Source: Leifsonia sp052114085
GTDB lineage: Bacteria > Actinomycetota > Actinomycetes > Actinomycetales > Microbacteriaceae
DNA length: 64,000 nt
Assembly (NCBI RefSeq): GCF_052114085.1
Contig: NZ_JBFREB010000001.1
Coordinates: forward strand, 2,976,001-3,040,000
Direction: 5' to 3'
Part shown: positions 32,342 through 41,283 of the stretch, piece by piece
Position numbering within the stretch: the first letter of the stretch is position 1
Layout: each line of letters begins with the position of its first letter
The notes under the pieces: model-generated
Seen by the model: the letters and a program-made list of their open reading frames with translations, nothing else
The model's database searches: none
What the model was told of the DNA's origin: nothing
Made by a program: the position numbers and the translations under genes

Positions 32342-32563
32342 ATGGGGCGCGGCCGTCAAAAAGCGAAGCACACCAAGATCGCTCGCGAGTTGAAATCGTT
32401 CAGTCCGACTGTGAACTATGACGCGCTGGAGCGCGAGCTGACCGGTCACTCCCACAGCGAAGACGGCCAGTACGACAAGTGGGCCGAGTACGAGCCCGAA
32501 ACCGACGACGAGTTCGAGTACGAAGACGAGGACGAGGAAACGGGCACGCCGAAGCGCGCGTAG
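32342..32563 (+). CDS. DUF3073-family small acidic protein
   Basis: 73 residues starting MGRGRQKAKHTKIARELK (basic), a middle FSPTVNYDALERELTG, and a very acidic C-terminus (DDEFEYEDEDEE). This two-part layout is the actinobacterial DUF3073 family, of unknown function. AGGGGG lies six bases before the ATG. An extended -10 box TGCTAAACT (32257-32265) lies ~75 bases upstream, so there is a leader. The basic/acidic split suggests binding to nucleic acid or ribosomes, but that is speculation. Confidence 0.9.
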   Translation: MGRGRQKAKHTKIARELKSFSPTVNYDALERELTGHSHSEDGQYDKWAEYEPETDDEFEYEDEDEETGTPKRA

Positions 32564-32603
32564 TCCCCTTCCGACCGCACCGTACCGATCTCCGCCAACC
32601 CGG

Positions 32604-33218
32604 TCACAACCAACCCTGACGGGTCGCTATCGTCACCGCCTCCGAGCGGTTGCGGGCACCGGTCTTCCCGATCGCGCTCGACAGGTGATTGCGCACCGTG
32701 CCCTCGCTGAGGTGCAGCCGACGAGCGATGTCGGAGATGCTCCCACCCTGACCGGCGACATCCAGCACCTCCGCCTCCCGGACGGTGAGAGGCGACGCTC
32801 CGGATGCGAGCGACTCCGCCGCCAGCGCCGGATCGACCACGCGCAACCCTGAAGCGACTCGGCGCACCGCATCCGCAAGCTGTCCGGACGGCGTGTCCTT
32901 CACCACGAACCCGGACGCACCCGCCTCCATCGCCCGACGCAGATAGCCGGGGCGTCCGAACGTGGTGACGATCAGCGACCGGCAGAGCGGAACCTCGGCG
33001 CGCAAGGCCGCCGCCGCCGCGATGCCGTCCGCTCCGGGCATCTCCACATCGAGCAGGGCGACGTCGGCGTGCGCTGACCGCGCGGCGGCCACCACCTCGT
33101 CGCCGCGCCCCACCTGCGCCACGACTTCGAAGTCCGGTTCGAGGTCGAGGAGGGCGGCGAGGGCGCCGCGGACCAACGCCTGGTCGTCGGCGAGCAGCAG
33201 CCGGATGGTCCCTGTCAC
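32604..33218 (-). CDS. NarL/LuxR-type response regulator
   Basis: 204 residues: a receiver domain with the acidic pair in LLLADDQALVRGAL (8-21), the phospho-acceptor Asp in ALLDVEMPG (~57) and the switch Lys in VVKDTPSG (~107); then a LuxR-type helix-turn-helix (LTVREAEVLDVAGQGGSISDIA, then GTVRNHLSSAIGKTGARNR). The GTG start overlaps the kinase stop by four bases (GTGA). It probably controls the upstream ABC transporter genes of its own operon, as in DesKR-like systems. Confidence 0.93.
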   Translation of the reverse strand: MTGTIRLLLADDQALVRGALAALLDLEPDFEVVAQVGRGDEVVAAARSAHADVALLDVEMPGADGIAAAAALRAEVPLCRSLIVTTFGRPGYLRRAMEAGASGFVVKDTPSGQLADAVRRVASGLRVVDPALAAESLASGASPLTVREAEVLDVAGQGGSISDIARRLHLSEGTVRNHLSSAIGKTGARNRSEAVTIATRQGWL

Positions 33219-34390
33219 GCAGTCCTCCGCACGCTGAGCAGGGTGCCTCCGCGCGCGCCGGCGCCGACGGCGAGGACCGCACCCGCTTGGGCTGCGCGCA
33301 CGGCGAGCCCCGCCAATCCCGAGCCGGCCGTCCGGAGCGTCGCCGAGGTGTCGGCCGCACCCAGCGGGGCCGGCACTGACCCGGGATCGACGACGGGCCC
33401 GCGACCGTCGTCCTCGATCTCCAGACTGTCGCGTGCGACCGTCACCCAGCAGTTACGGGAGCCGGAGTGGCGGATCACGTTGGTGACCCCTTCGCGAAGG
33501 ACCCATCCGAAGAGCTCCCGCAAGTCGGGGTCGACCGCCTCGCCGTTGCGGGGAAGGTGCGCCCGGATGTCGGCGGCGGCGAGCCCGGCCTGCGCGGCGG
33601 CCAGCTCAGTGGAGAGGCTCATCTCGCGGTAGCCCGCGACGGCGGCCCGCAAGTCGGCGAGCGCCGACCTGCTCAGCCGTTCGATGTCGGCGATCTCGTC
33701 CGCTGCACGCACCGGGTCGACGGGGATCAGCCGCCGGGCCAGCTCCGACTTCACGGTCACGACGGTGAGTGAGTGCCCGAGCACGTCGTGCATGTCGCGC
33801 GAGAAGCGTGCGCGCTCGTCGACCACCGCCAGCCGGGCGATCTCGCTCTGCGCGTTGCGGAGTCGCCGGAGCGCGTCGATTTGGCGGGCGAACGCGCTCA
33901 TCATGACCCCGATGGACACCGTCACCAAGGCGATGAACCAGTCGTCTTCGAGGGAGCCGGCCGCAGTGAAGACCACCAGCTGGAGGATGCCCAGGCCTCC
34001 GATGATCGCCAGGCTGACCGCGCTGCGCGCCACCACCATCCCCGCCACGCACGCGACGTATACCCACGTCCAGGTGGCGACGGTCCCGATCAGGGGGAAC
34101 AGCGTCAGGGTGAGCGCGAAGTAGGCGGCGAGGCCGATCAAGCGGACGCGTTCCGACTCCCACCACAGCAGCGGAGGGAGCACCAGGAAGCCGACGTAGA
34201 TCATGGCGAGCAGACCCGTGGTCAGCAGCTTCTCGCCGAGCGTCCCGCTCGATGTCCACAACCCGACCAGCACCGAAACCTGGTAGAGGAGCCCGATCGC
34301 GGCTCCGGGATACCAGCGGAATGCGGACGGATGGGTGAGCCGGACCCACCAGCCGATCGGCTGGACCTCCTGCACCTCACGCGAGAACAC
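33215..34390 (-). CDS. DesK-like sensor histidine kinase
   Basis: 391 residues. Six or so N-terminal membrane helices (~30-170) make up the sensor. The HisKA_3 dimerisation helix has the phospho-acceptor in RFSRDMHDVLGHSLT (~198). A compact HATPase domain follows, with EGVTNVIRHS (N-box) and EIEDDGRGP (G1), ending LAGLAVRAAQAGAVL. It senses membrane state or a drug and phosphorylates the response regulator translated from the overlapping GTGA. The GTG start is preceded by AAGG. It sits 31 bases after the ABC permease. Confidence 0.92.
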   Translation of the reverse strand: MFSREVQEVQPIGWWVRLTHPSAFRWYPGAAIGLLYQVSVLVGLWTSSGTLGEKLLTTGLLAMIYVGFLVLPPLLWWESERVRLIGLAAYFALTLTLFPLIGTVATWTWVYVACVAGMVVARSAVSLAIIGGLGILQLVVFTAAGSLEDDWFIALVTVSIGVMMSAFARQIDALRRLRNAQSEIARLAVVDERARFSRDMHDVLGHSLTVVTVKSELARRLIPVDPVRAADEIADIERLSRSALADLRAAVAGYREMSLSTELAAAQAGLAAADIRAHLPRNGEAVDPDLRELFGWVLREGVTNVIRHSGSRNCWVTVARDSLEIEDDGRGPVVDPGSVPAPLGAADTSATLRTAGSGLAGLAVRAAQAGAVLAVGAGARGGTLLSVRRTA

Positions 34391-34421
34391 GTTGCTACCT
34401 TAGCCAGCGGACCGGCGGCGC

Positions 34422-35165
34422 TCAGCCGCGAGCAGCGTCGCGGCGGTACCGCCATACGATGAGGGCGCCGAGCGCCAGCGTCCACGCCACCAGCACGATC
34501 GTCGGAGTGACGGCGTCCCCGCTCTGCAGCGCGCCGAGTTGGCCGACGCGATTCAACCAGTACGAGGGCACGGCTTTGGCGACATCGGCCACCCACGCAG
34601 GGAACACCTGGAGGGGGATCCACAGCCCGCCGAGCACCGCCATCCCCATGAACACCGCCATGAACAACGGCTGGGCGAATTCCGGCTTGGCGAACTGTCC
34701 GATCAGGATGCCGAGCAGGGCGAACGGGACGACGCCCAACCAGATCGCCAGACCGGCGAGCACCCAGCTGCCGACGGCGAGGTCGGGACGATACAACGCG
34801 ACCGACACCCCGACGATGACCAGGATGCTGAACAGCGCGAGCGCCAGGGCCGCGATGAGCTTGGAGACGAGGTAGCCCGTGCCGCTGAGGGGGGTGATGC
34901 GCAGCTGACGGTTCCAGCCGATCGACCGCTCCGTGACGATCTGGAACGCCTGCGAAAGGGCCGACATCATCCCTCCGTACGCGGCGACCTGGATGGTGGT
35001 GACCACGATCCACGGGAGGTGCGTCACCGCATCCACCTGACCTTCGCCACCGAACGTGCCGCCGAACGCGAACAGCATGACGAGGGGGACGGCAAGGGTG
35101 AAGATCATCGCCCGCATGTTCTTCAATTGGCGGAGGGACTCGTGGCCCAGGTACGCGATGCTCAT
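34422..35165 (-). CDS. ABC-2-type transporter permease
   Basis: 247 residues with six predicted membrane helices (first at ~20-38, MIFTLAVPLVMLFAFGG; last near 220-240) in the ABC-2 pattern, including the conserved polar segment RSIGWNRQLRITPLSGTGYL between helices 2 and 3. The ATG overlaps the ATPase stop by four bases (ATGA). It forms the membrane channel of an exporter, probably of a drug, lipid or peptide, with the ATPase encoded just upstream. Confidence 0.92.
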   Translation of the reverse strand: MSIAYLGHESLRQLKNMRAMIFTLAVPLVMLFAFGGTFGGEGQVDAVTHLPWIVVTTIQVAAYGGMMSALSQAFQIVTERSIGWNRQLRITPLSGTGYLVSKLIAALALALFSILVIVGVSVALYRPDLAVGSWVLAGLAIWLGVVPFALLGILIGQFAKPEFAQPLFMAVFMGMAVLGGLWIPLQVFPAWVADVAKAVPSYWLNRVGQLGALQSGDAVTPTIVLVAWTLALGALIVWRYRRDAARG

Positions 35166-36085
35166 GAGACTGCTCCTTCTGGATCGCGCGACTCGGTGAG
35201 GGCGAGGAAGGCCTCGTCCATCGTGTGCGCGGTCACCTCGATGTCGTGGATGTCGGGGCGCGCCGTGAGGAGGGCGCGCAGGGTGGCGTCGGAGTCGTCG
35301 CTGACCAGCGTGAGCTGGTCGCCCCGGCGGTCGACGGAGCGGACGCCGGGGAGCGCGAGCAATTCGGCCTGCGTCTCCGGGGCGGCGGCGAAGGTAGCGG
35401 TTGCCCGGATGCGCCTGCCGGAGACGACCGCCTTGACCTCGGTCGGCGTCCCGTCGGCGACGACCCGTCCCCTGGCCATCATCACGATGCGGTCGGCGTA
35501 CTCGTCTGCCTCTTCGAGATAGTGGGTGGCGAAGACGACTGTGCGACCGGCCTCCGTGAACTCGCGCATCGACTGCCAAAAGGTGCGCCGGGCCTCCACA
35601 TCCATTGCCGCCGTCGGCTCGTCGAGGAACAGCAGGTCGGGGTCGGAGACGACCGCGACGGCGAACCGCGCGCGTTGCAGTTGTCCGCCGGACAGTTTGG
35701 AGACGCGCTGCCGCCCGATCTCGGTGCAGCGTGCCCGCTTCAGCGCCTCGTCGACGCTGAGCGGGTGGCGGTGCGCGGCCGCGACCAGCGCGACCGACTC
35801 AGCGACGGTGAGGGTCGGCAGCAGCGCGCCTCCCTGCAGCATGGCCCCGACGCGGCCGCCGTGGATCGCATCGTGGGGCGGGCCGCCGAACAGCTCGACG
35901 CTTCCCGACGTAGGTCGCGCGAGCCCGAGTGCGAGGTCGATGGTGGTGGACTTTCCGGCCCCGTTCGGGCCGAGCAGAGCGACGACCTCACCCGGACGGA
36001 TGCTCAGGTCGACGCCGTCGACCGCGGAGAGCGCCCCGAACGTCTTGCGCAGGCCGGTGAGGCGGATGGCTGGTGTCTCGTTCAC
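35162..36085 (-). CDS. ABC transporter ATP-binding protein (exporter type)
   Basis: 307 residues: Walker A GPNGAGKST (~40), signature LSGGQLQRAR (~131), Walker B LLFLDEPTAAMD (~152) and the switch His in FATHYLEE (~186). A C-terminal ~90-residue extension follows, as in DrrA/CcmA-like drug or lipid exporters. The GTG start is at 36085. It is the first gene of a four-gene minus-strand operon: ATPase, permease, histidine kinase, response regulator. Confidence 0.94.
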   Translation of the reverse strand: MNETPAIRLTGLRKTFGALSAVDGVDLSIRPGEVVALLGPNGAGKSTTIDLALGLARPTSGSVELFGGPPHDAIHGGRVGAMLQGGALLPTLTVAESVALVAAAHRHPLSVDEALKRARCTEIGRQRVSKLSGGQLQRARFAVAVVSDPDLLFLDEPTAAMDVEARRTFWQSMREFTEAGRTVVFATHYLEEADEYADRIVMMARGRVVADGTPTEVKAVVSGRRIRATATFAAAPETQAELLALPGVRSVDRRGDQLTLVSDDSDATLRALLTARPDIHDIEVTAHTMDEAFLALTESRDPEGAVS

Positions 36086-36153
36086 CCGTCCAGACTCGCG
36101 GAACGGCGGGACCTGTGAGCAGGGCGGGTGTCAGGACGACGGGGTGACGTTTG

Positions 36154-37434
36154 TCACGCCCGTGCCTCGCGCATCCCGGCCGCTCTGACCAAACCGATGA
36201 CCCCGGCGATGCCGCCCCCGGTGATCAGAAGGCCACCGATGAGCACCGCGAGGTCCTGCCCGCCGCTGAGCGCGGCTGCGGGCGCCGCGGCCGTGGGGTC
36301 GTCCGGCGGGAGAACCGACGACGCTCCGCCGCCGCCTGCTCCCGGGTGGTTCGCCGCAGCCGTCACGGCAGCAGGCGGGGTCGCGGGCACGGCGGGGAGC
36401 CGTACGGTCGCGGAGGCGGTGGACACCGCGGTGGATGCGCGCTGCAGCAGCACGAAGAACGTTGCGGCCGGGGCACCCGCGGGCCGCGACAGAAGCGGTA
36501 CGGACACGGTTGCCGAAGACTGTCCGTCGGCGAACGCCACGACCGTCGACAGTTGGCCGTAGTCGGTTCCGGCGGTCGCCGTGCCATCGGCGGTCATGAC
36601 GTCGACAGTGGCCGTCCCTGCGGGCGACGGCCTCGTGACGGTGACCAGGACGCCGGTACTTCCCGCAACCACGGAATCGGCCGTAACGCCGAGCGGAGCG
36701 CTGGCGGCGGTCGCGGTGAGCGTCGTCGTGCCGACCGCCGAGAGGAGGCCGGACCCTGCCGCCGGCTGGAAGGTTGCGGTCACGGTGTGCCGGCCGACCG
36801 CGGGCACTGGGAGGTCGGCGCGTGCGACTCCGGCCGAGACGGGGACGGCGACAGTCGCTCCTCCATCGAGTGCGAAGGCCACCGTTCCGGCGTCCGGCGC
36901 ACCGAGGAGCATGCGGGTCACGGCCGCCGAGACGGACGCCTGACCTCCGGCGGAGACCTGCGCAGGCGCGCTGACGGTGACCGCGGTCGCCGTCGTGCAT
37001 GCCGGGGCACCGTCGAAGCCGACGTCGGTAGTGCCGAGCCGCCAGGCGATGCCGGGCTCGGCCGCCGCATCCACCGTCACGAGCCACACGCCGTGATGCT
37101 CGCCCGGCTCGAACGTCGAGGGTTGTCCGCGATCGGCGACGCCGACGGTGAGGTCGTTCGCACCCGAGCCCGCCGGAACAGTCACGGCCGTCGATACTGC
37201 AGCGCGGTAGCCGAGGACGACGGTGCGAGAGGAGACGGTGCCGAGGGGCGCATCCTGAACGCAGTCGACGAGCGGAGTGAGCACATCGGCGGGGGCGGAA
37301 GGTGAGGCTGTCGCTGTGCCATCCGCCGGCGAGGCCGCCGCCAGCGCGGGCCCGGCACCGACCAGCACACCGAAGGCGGCGAGGGTGAGCGCGCATGCCA
37401 GGCGAAGGGCATGCGGTCGTCTCACACGCGTCAC
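36154..37434 (-). CDS. Secreted or surface-anchored protein with Ig-like and Calx-beta-like repeats
   Basis: 426 residues: a signal peptide (RRPHALRLACALTLAAFGVL, cleavage after ALA near 33), an N-terminal domain of unknown type, an Ig-like region (~150-245; GTVAFALDGGATVAV), a Calx-beta-like region (~250-345; DGTATAGTDYGQLSTVVAFA), a Pro/Gly-rich linker and a final membrane helix (LAVLIGGLLITGGGIAGVIGL) with a short basic tail. No LPXTG motif is seen, so it is anchored by the helix. The GTG start has no clear ribosome site. A function in adhesion or wall structure is inferred. Confidence 0.78.
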   Translation of the reverse strand: MTRVRRPHALRLACALTLAAFGVLVGAGPALAAASPADGTATASPSAPADVLTPLVDCVQDAPLGTVSSRTVVLGYRAAVSTAVTVPAGSGANDLTVGVADRGQPSTFEPGEHHGVWLVTVDAAAEPGIAWRLGTTDVGFDGAPACTTATAVTVSAPAQVSAGGQASVSAAVTRMLLGAPDAGTVAFALDGGATVAVPVSAGVARADLPVPAVGRHTVTATFQPAAGSGLLSAVGTTTLTATAASAPLGVTADSVVAGSTGVLVTVTRPSPAGTATVDVMTADGTATAGTDYGQLSTVVAFADGQSSATVSVPLLSRPAGAPAATFFVLLQRASTAVSTASATVRLPAVPATPPAAVTAAANHPGAGGGGASSVLPPDDPTAAAPAAALSGGQDLAVLIGGLLITGGGIAGVIGLVRAAGMREARA

Positions 37435-37485
37435 TCTATCCGGAGGTCGCCCGGCGCCGCTCCGACCAAAAAGGGTGACGTCGCG

Positions 37486-38607
37486 TCAGTTCGCGTAGCT
37501 CCCGACGAGCCGCACGGCGCCGCCGTCTACGCCCTTCGCACCCTGCTCGAAACCGGTGAAATCCCGGGACGAGGTCGACACTGTTCCCGCGCGCCAGGTG
37601 GGGATGCCGTCCGCCGTGATCGCCGCGGCGACCGCATCCGCCGCCTCGGCCGCGACGACCGCGAACATCCCGATGCCGAGGTTCCAGGTGCCCTCGCTCG
37701 ACTCGAGGGTGGTTCCGGCGAGGTCGCTCAGGATGCGGAACACCGGCGTCGGCGACCAGCTGGCGCGATCCACCTCGACCCACGAGCCGACGGGCAGCAC
37801 CCGCGCGAGGTTCGCCGCGATGCCGCCACCGGTCACGTGACTGAGGGAGTGGATGGCGCCGCCGAGGGACGCATCCTGCAGCACCCGGAGCAGCGGCCCG
37901 GTGTACAGGCGCGTCGGCTCGAGAAGCGCCTCGCCGACGATCCCGCCGAACTCCTCTGAACGGTCCGTGAAGCCGATGCCCCGCGCCGCGAGGATGTGAC
38001 GGACCAGCGAGAACCCGTTCGAGTGCAGGCCGGACGAAGCCAGGGCGAGCACCGCATCCCCGTCGCGCACGCGCTCGGCGCCCAGCACCGCATCCGCCTC
38101 GACGGCGCCGACGGCCGCACCGGCGACGTCGTAGTCGTCCGGGCCTAGGAGGCCCGGGTGCTCGGCGGTCTCGCCACCCACCAGCGCGGTGCCGGTCTGC
38201 TCGCAGGCGCGGGCGATGCCCTCGACGATGGCCGCGATCCTCTCGGGAACGACCTTGCCGCAGGCGATGTAGTCGGTCATGAACAGCGGGCGGGCGCCGA
38301 CCACGACGATGTCGTCGACGACCATTCCCACCAGGTCTTGGCCGATGGTGTCGTGCTTGTCGAGCGCCTGGGCGATGGCGACCTTCGTGCCGACGCCGTC
38401 CGTCGAGGTGGCCAGGAGGGGACGCCGGAAGTCGCGCAGGAAGGACACGTCGAACAGTCCGGCGAAGCCGCCGACACCGCCCAGGACCTCAGGACCCTGC
38501 GTGCGCCCGACGGCCGCCTTCATCAGCTCCACCGCCCGGTCGCCCGCTGCGGTGTCCACGCCGGCGGCAGCGTAGGAGGCGGACGTTGAGGCGCTCGAGT
38601 CGGTCAC
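37486..38607 (-). CDS. purM: Phosphoribosylformylglycinamidine cyclo-ligase (AIR synthetase)
   Basis: 373 residues; converts FGAM to AIR with ATP. The family segments are LLATSTDGVGTKVAIA (~65-80), DDIVVVGARPLFMTDY (~98-113), LVGGETAEHPG (~143) and GLHSNGFSLVR (~193), followed by SHVTGGGIAANLAR (~255). It lies 30 bases after purF on the same strand. A -10 box six bases before its GTG start suggests it also has its own leaderless promoter. The length is normal for actinobacteria. Confidence 0.95.
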   Translation of the reverse strand: MTDSSASTSASYAAAGVDTAAGDRAVELMKAAVGRTQGPEVLGGVGGFAGLFDVSFLRDFRRPLLATSTDGVGTKVAIAQALDKHDTIGQDLVGMVVDDIVVVGARPLFMTDYIACGKVVPERIAAIVEGIARACEQTGTALVGGETAEHPGLLGPDDYDVAGAAVGAVEADAVLGAERVRDGDAVLALASSGLHSNGFSLVRHILAARGIGFTDRSEEFGGIVGEALLEPTRLYTGPLLRVLQDASLGGAIHSLSHVTGGGIAANLARVLPVGSWVEVDRASWSPTPVFRILSDLAGTTLESSEGTWNLGIGMFAVVAAEAADAVAAAITADGIPTWRAGTVSTSSRDFTGFEQGAKGVDGGAVRLVGSYAN

Positions 38608-38613
38608 CCCACC

Positions 38614-38619
38614 ATCGTA
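38614..38619 (-). promoter_or_regulatory. -10 box (TACGAT) of purM, leaderless arrangement
   Basis: On the minus strand TACGAT is followed by six bases and the GTG of purM, inside the 30-base purF-purM gap. The same box and spacing precede purC. Confidence 0.55.
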
Positions 38620-38637
38620 TCCGGCTGGTCGGCCGGG

Positions 38638-40209
38638 CTACTCCTGGCGGGCGGGGTCGCCGAAGGAGAGGAGCGGCTCGAGCTCGGAGTCGGGACCGGG
38701 CTCGCAGCCGTCGGAGGTCGCGTCGGAACCGTCGTCTGTGGGAGCGAGCGCGGGGCGCTCCAGCAGGTTCTTGCCGAGGTGGTGCGCGTCCGGCAGCTCG
38801 ATCGGGTAGACACCCGTGAAGCACGCGGTGCACAGGCGCTCGCGCGGCTGCTCGGTGGCGTCGATCATGCCGTCCTCGGAGAGGTAGCCGAGGCTGTCCG
38901 CGCCGATCGACTGGCGCACCTCATCCACCCCCAGCCCGGTCGCGATGAGCTCGGCGCGGGATGCGAAGTCGATGCCGTAGAAGCACGGCCAGGTGATCGG
39001 CGGGCTGGAGATGCGGACGTGCACCTCGGCCGCGCCGGCCTCGCGCAGCATCGAGACCAGGGCGCGCTGCGTGTTGCCGCGGACGATCGAGTCGTCGACC
39101 ACGATCAGGCGCTTGCCCTTGATGACCTCTTTGAGCGGGTTCAGCTTGAGCTTGATGCCGCGCTGGCGGATGGTCTGCGACGGCTGGATGAAGGTGCGGC
39201 CGACGTAGGAGTTCTTCACCAGGCCCTGCCCGAACGGGATGCCCGACGCCTGCGCGTAGCCGATGGCGGCGGGGGTGCCGGACTCCGGGGTGGGGATGAC
39301 CAGATCGGCCTCGACCGCGTGCTCCCGGGCCAGCTGGCGACCCATCTCGACGCGCGCTTCGTAGACTCCGCGACCGGCGATGGTGGTGTCGGGACGCGCG
39401 AGGTAGACGTACTCGAAGACGCAGCCGGCGCGCTTCTCGGTGGCGAAACGCTGGCTGCGGAGACCGTTCTCGTCGATGGCGATGAGCTCGCCCGGCTCGA
39501 CCTCGCGGACGAAGCTGGCGCCGACGATGTCGAGGGCCGCGGTCTCGGAGGCGACCACCCAGCCGCGCTCAAGACGACCGAGGACCAGCGGACGGACGCC
39601 CTGCGGGTCGCGCGCCGCGTACAACGTGTGCTCGTCCATGAACACGAGGCAGAACGCTCCGCGCAGGCGCGGGAGCACATCCATCGCCGTCGACTCGAGC
39701 GTGTGATCGAGGTCGCCGGTGAGCAGGGCGGTGACCACGGCCGTATCGGTCGTGTTGCCGCGCGACAGCTCGCCGTCGTGCTGCGGGTAGCGCTCGTGCA
39801 CGAGCTGCATGAGCTCGGCGGTGTTGGTCAGGTTGCCGTTGTGGCCGAGGGCAACCGTGCCGCTCGCGGTCGAGCCGAGGGTCGGCTGCGCGTTCTGCCA
39901 GCTGGACGCCCCGGTCGTCGAATAGCGCGTGTGGCCGACGGCGATGTGGCCGGGGAGCGAGTTCAGCGCGTTCTCGTTGAAAACCTGCGACACGAGACCC
40001 ATGTCTTTGTAGATGAGGATCTTGTCGCCGTCGCTGGTCGCGATGCCAGCGGACTCCTGCCCGCGGTGCTGCAGCGCGTACAGGCCGAAGTAGCTGAGCT
40101 TGGCGACCTCCTCGCCGGGGGCCCAGACGCCGAAGACACCGCAGGCGTCCTGCGGTCCCTTCTCGCCGGGAAGCAGATCGTGACTGAGAAGACCGTCGCC
40201 TCCGGACAC
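38638..40209 (-). CDS. purF: Amidophosphoribosyltransferase
   Basis: 523 residues; commits PRPP and glutamine to purine synthesis. The N-terminal nucleophile Cys23 (DACGVFGVW) follows a ~22-residue propeptide that must be removed, as in the Bacillus-type enzyme. The PRTase site reads RLIVVDDSIVRGNTQRAL (~365). Cys residues in ITWPCFYGIDF, RLCTACFTG and the propeptide-type N-terminus indicate the Fe-S-containing, O2-sensitive class. The GTG start has AGGGG eight bases upstream. purM follows. Confidence 0.95.
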   Translation of the reverse strand: MSGGDGLLSHDLLPGEKGPQDACGVFGVWAPGEEVAKLSYFGLYALQHRGQESAGIATSDGDKILIYKDMGLVSQVFNENALNSLPGHIAVGHTRYSTTGASSWQNAQPTLGSTASGTVALGHNGNLTNTAELMQLVHERYPQHDGELSRGNTTDTAVVTALLTGDLDHTLESTAMDVLPRLRGAFCLVFMDEHTLYAARDPQGVRPLVLGRLERGWVVASETAALDIVGASFVREVEPGELIAIDENGLRSQRFATEKRAGCVFEYVYLARPDTTIAGRGVYEARVEMGRQLAREHAVEADLVIPTPESGTPAAIGYAQASGIPFGQGLVKNSYVGRTFIQPSQTIRQRGIKLKLNPLKEVIKGKRLIVVDDSIVRGNTQRALVSMLREAGAAEVHVRISSPPITWPCFYGIDFASRAELIATGLGVDEVRQSIGADSLGYLSEDGMIDATEQPRERLCTACFTGVYPIELPDAHHLGKNLLERPALAPTDDGSDATSDGCEPGPDSELEPLLSFGDPARQE

Positions 40210-40238
40210 AGCAGACCCCTTTCAGGAAGTCGTGATGT

Positions 40239-40637
40239 TCAGCTCTGGGTGTCGCTCGTGCTGTCGTGCTGCGTTCCCGGCTCCGCCGAGTCGGCCTGCC
40301 GCGCAGGTGACGTTCCGGGCTCGGGGACGCGTACGTCGATTCTATCCGCCTGCACACTGCGCGCTCGACGGCCGGTCGCGCGGTCGACGACGAGTGCGAC
40401 GACGGCTCCGATGGCGACCCCGACGATCACGCCGATCGCCAGCAGAAAGCCGAAGACGCTGCCACGGTCGTACGTGGGGTTCTCCGGGAACGAGAAGGTC
40501 AGGATCAACGCCACGATCGCGAAGATCACCGCGCCGGTGATCATGAACCGGAAGTATCGCGGCGAGCGCCGCACGCGGACCTCCGCCGGGGTGACGGTCT
40601 CCTCGAACTGCTCGTCGCCGTCGGGGGTGTCGGTCAT
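40239..40637 (-). CDS. Conserved two-helix membrane protein
   Basis: 132 residues: an acidic N-terminus, a basic patch VRVRRSPRYFRF, two membrane helices (~40-60, FMITGAVIFAIVALILTF; ~75-97, GFLLAIGVIVGVAIGAVVAL), then a polar, Asp/Ser-rich tail. It resembles small membrane proteins that commonly sit upstream of purF in Microbacteriaceae; function unknown. The ATG at 40637 has GGGG two bases before it. It is 29 bases from purF, so co-transcription is likely. Confidence 0.75.
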   Translation of the reverse strand: MTDTPDGDEQFEETVTPAEVRVRRSPRYFRFMITGAVIFAIVALILTFSFPENPTYDRGSVFGFLLAIGVIVGVAIGAVVALVVDRATGRRARSVQADRIDVRVPEPGTSPARQADSAEPGTQHDSTSDTQS

Positions 40638-40711
40638 GTCCCCATTGTCCCAGATCGAAACTGGACGACGGTCGGGCGTCATGGATGGGGCCGGGCTGCG
40701 TCTACGAGGGT

Positions 40712-40843
40712 GTGAGCACACCATCCCGACCGGCCACCGCGTCCCGTCGAACAGTCGCCCTGGCGGCTCTCGCGGCCGGCGCGTTCGCGTTGCTCCTGGC
40801 GGCCGCCGCCGTTGCCGCTGTCGCGTTCGGCGTGCATCCCTGA
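40712..40843 (+). CDS. Possible 43-aa single-helix membrane peptide
   Basis: A GTG-started frame encodes a short basic segment (RPATASRRT), then one continuous Ala/Leu/Val helix of ~25 residues ending FGVHP. GAGGG lies only one base before the GTG. It fills an otherwise empty 213-base gap between two minus-strand genes. Ala-rich frames arise easily in GC-rich DNA, so this is tentative. Confidence 0.33.
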   Translation: MSTPSRPATASRRTVALAALAAGAFALLLAAAAVAAVAFGVHP

Positions 40844-40850
40844 CGAGGGT

Positions 40851-41207
40851 TCAGTACCGCAGGGGCAGCAACCCCTCGAGCGAGGCGCGCTGACCAGAGG
40901 CATGCACGGCGCCGGAGGCGACCCCCTCGTCCCAACTCATGGCGCCCGACGCCAGGGCGAGGAAGGTCGCGGCGTCGGTCTCGACCACGTTCGGCGGTGT
41001 CCCACGCGTGTGACGCGGGCCCGGGATGCACTGCACGGCGCCGAAGGGCGGCACGCGCACCTCGACGGTGTTGCCGGGCGCCCGCTCCGCGAGCAGTTGA
41101 AGGAGGTAGCGCACAGCCGTGGCGATGGTGTTGCGGTCGGCTCCCCCTGCGACGGCGGCTCGGGTGGCCGGGCCGCCGACGTCGTCCGCGATCTTCGCTC
41201 TCGCCAT
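40851..41207 (-). CDS. Sterol-carrier-like (SCP2/MDMPI-related) small protein
   Basis: 118 residues starting MARAKIADDVGGPA. The C-terminal two thirds match the pattern usually annotated as sterol carrier family protein in actinobacteria: NTVEVRVPPFGAVQCIPGP, then TDAATFLALASGAMSWDEGV and a final GLLPLRY. Such proteins often lie next to purine genes in this group. They bear an SCP2-like hydrophobic-ligand fold; no ligand is known. It is divergent from purD with 76 bases between starts. Confidence 0.8.
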   Translation of the reverse strand: MARAKIADDVGGPATRAAVAGGADRNTIATAVRYLLQLLAERAPGNTVEVRVPPFGAVQCIPGPRHTRGTPPNVVETDAATFLALASGAMSWDEGVASGAVHASGQRASLEGLLPLRY

Positions 41208-41271
41208 GCGTCAATACTCCCACTGGGCGCGGGCCCCCGGACCTGACCCCGGCGGCCGCAGCCGATCCCTC

Positions 41272-41277
41272 TAGCAT
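41272..41277 (+). promoter_or_regulatory. -10 box (TAGCAT) of purD, leaderless arrangement
   Basis: TAGCAT is followed by six G/C bases and the purD GTG. The bases between could not serve as both transcript start and a ribosome site at usable spacing. Confidence 0.55.
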
Positions 41278-41283
41278 GGGGGC

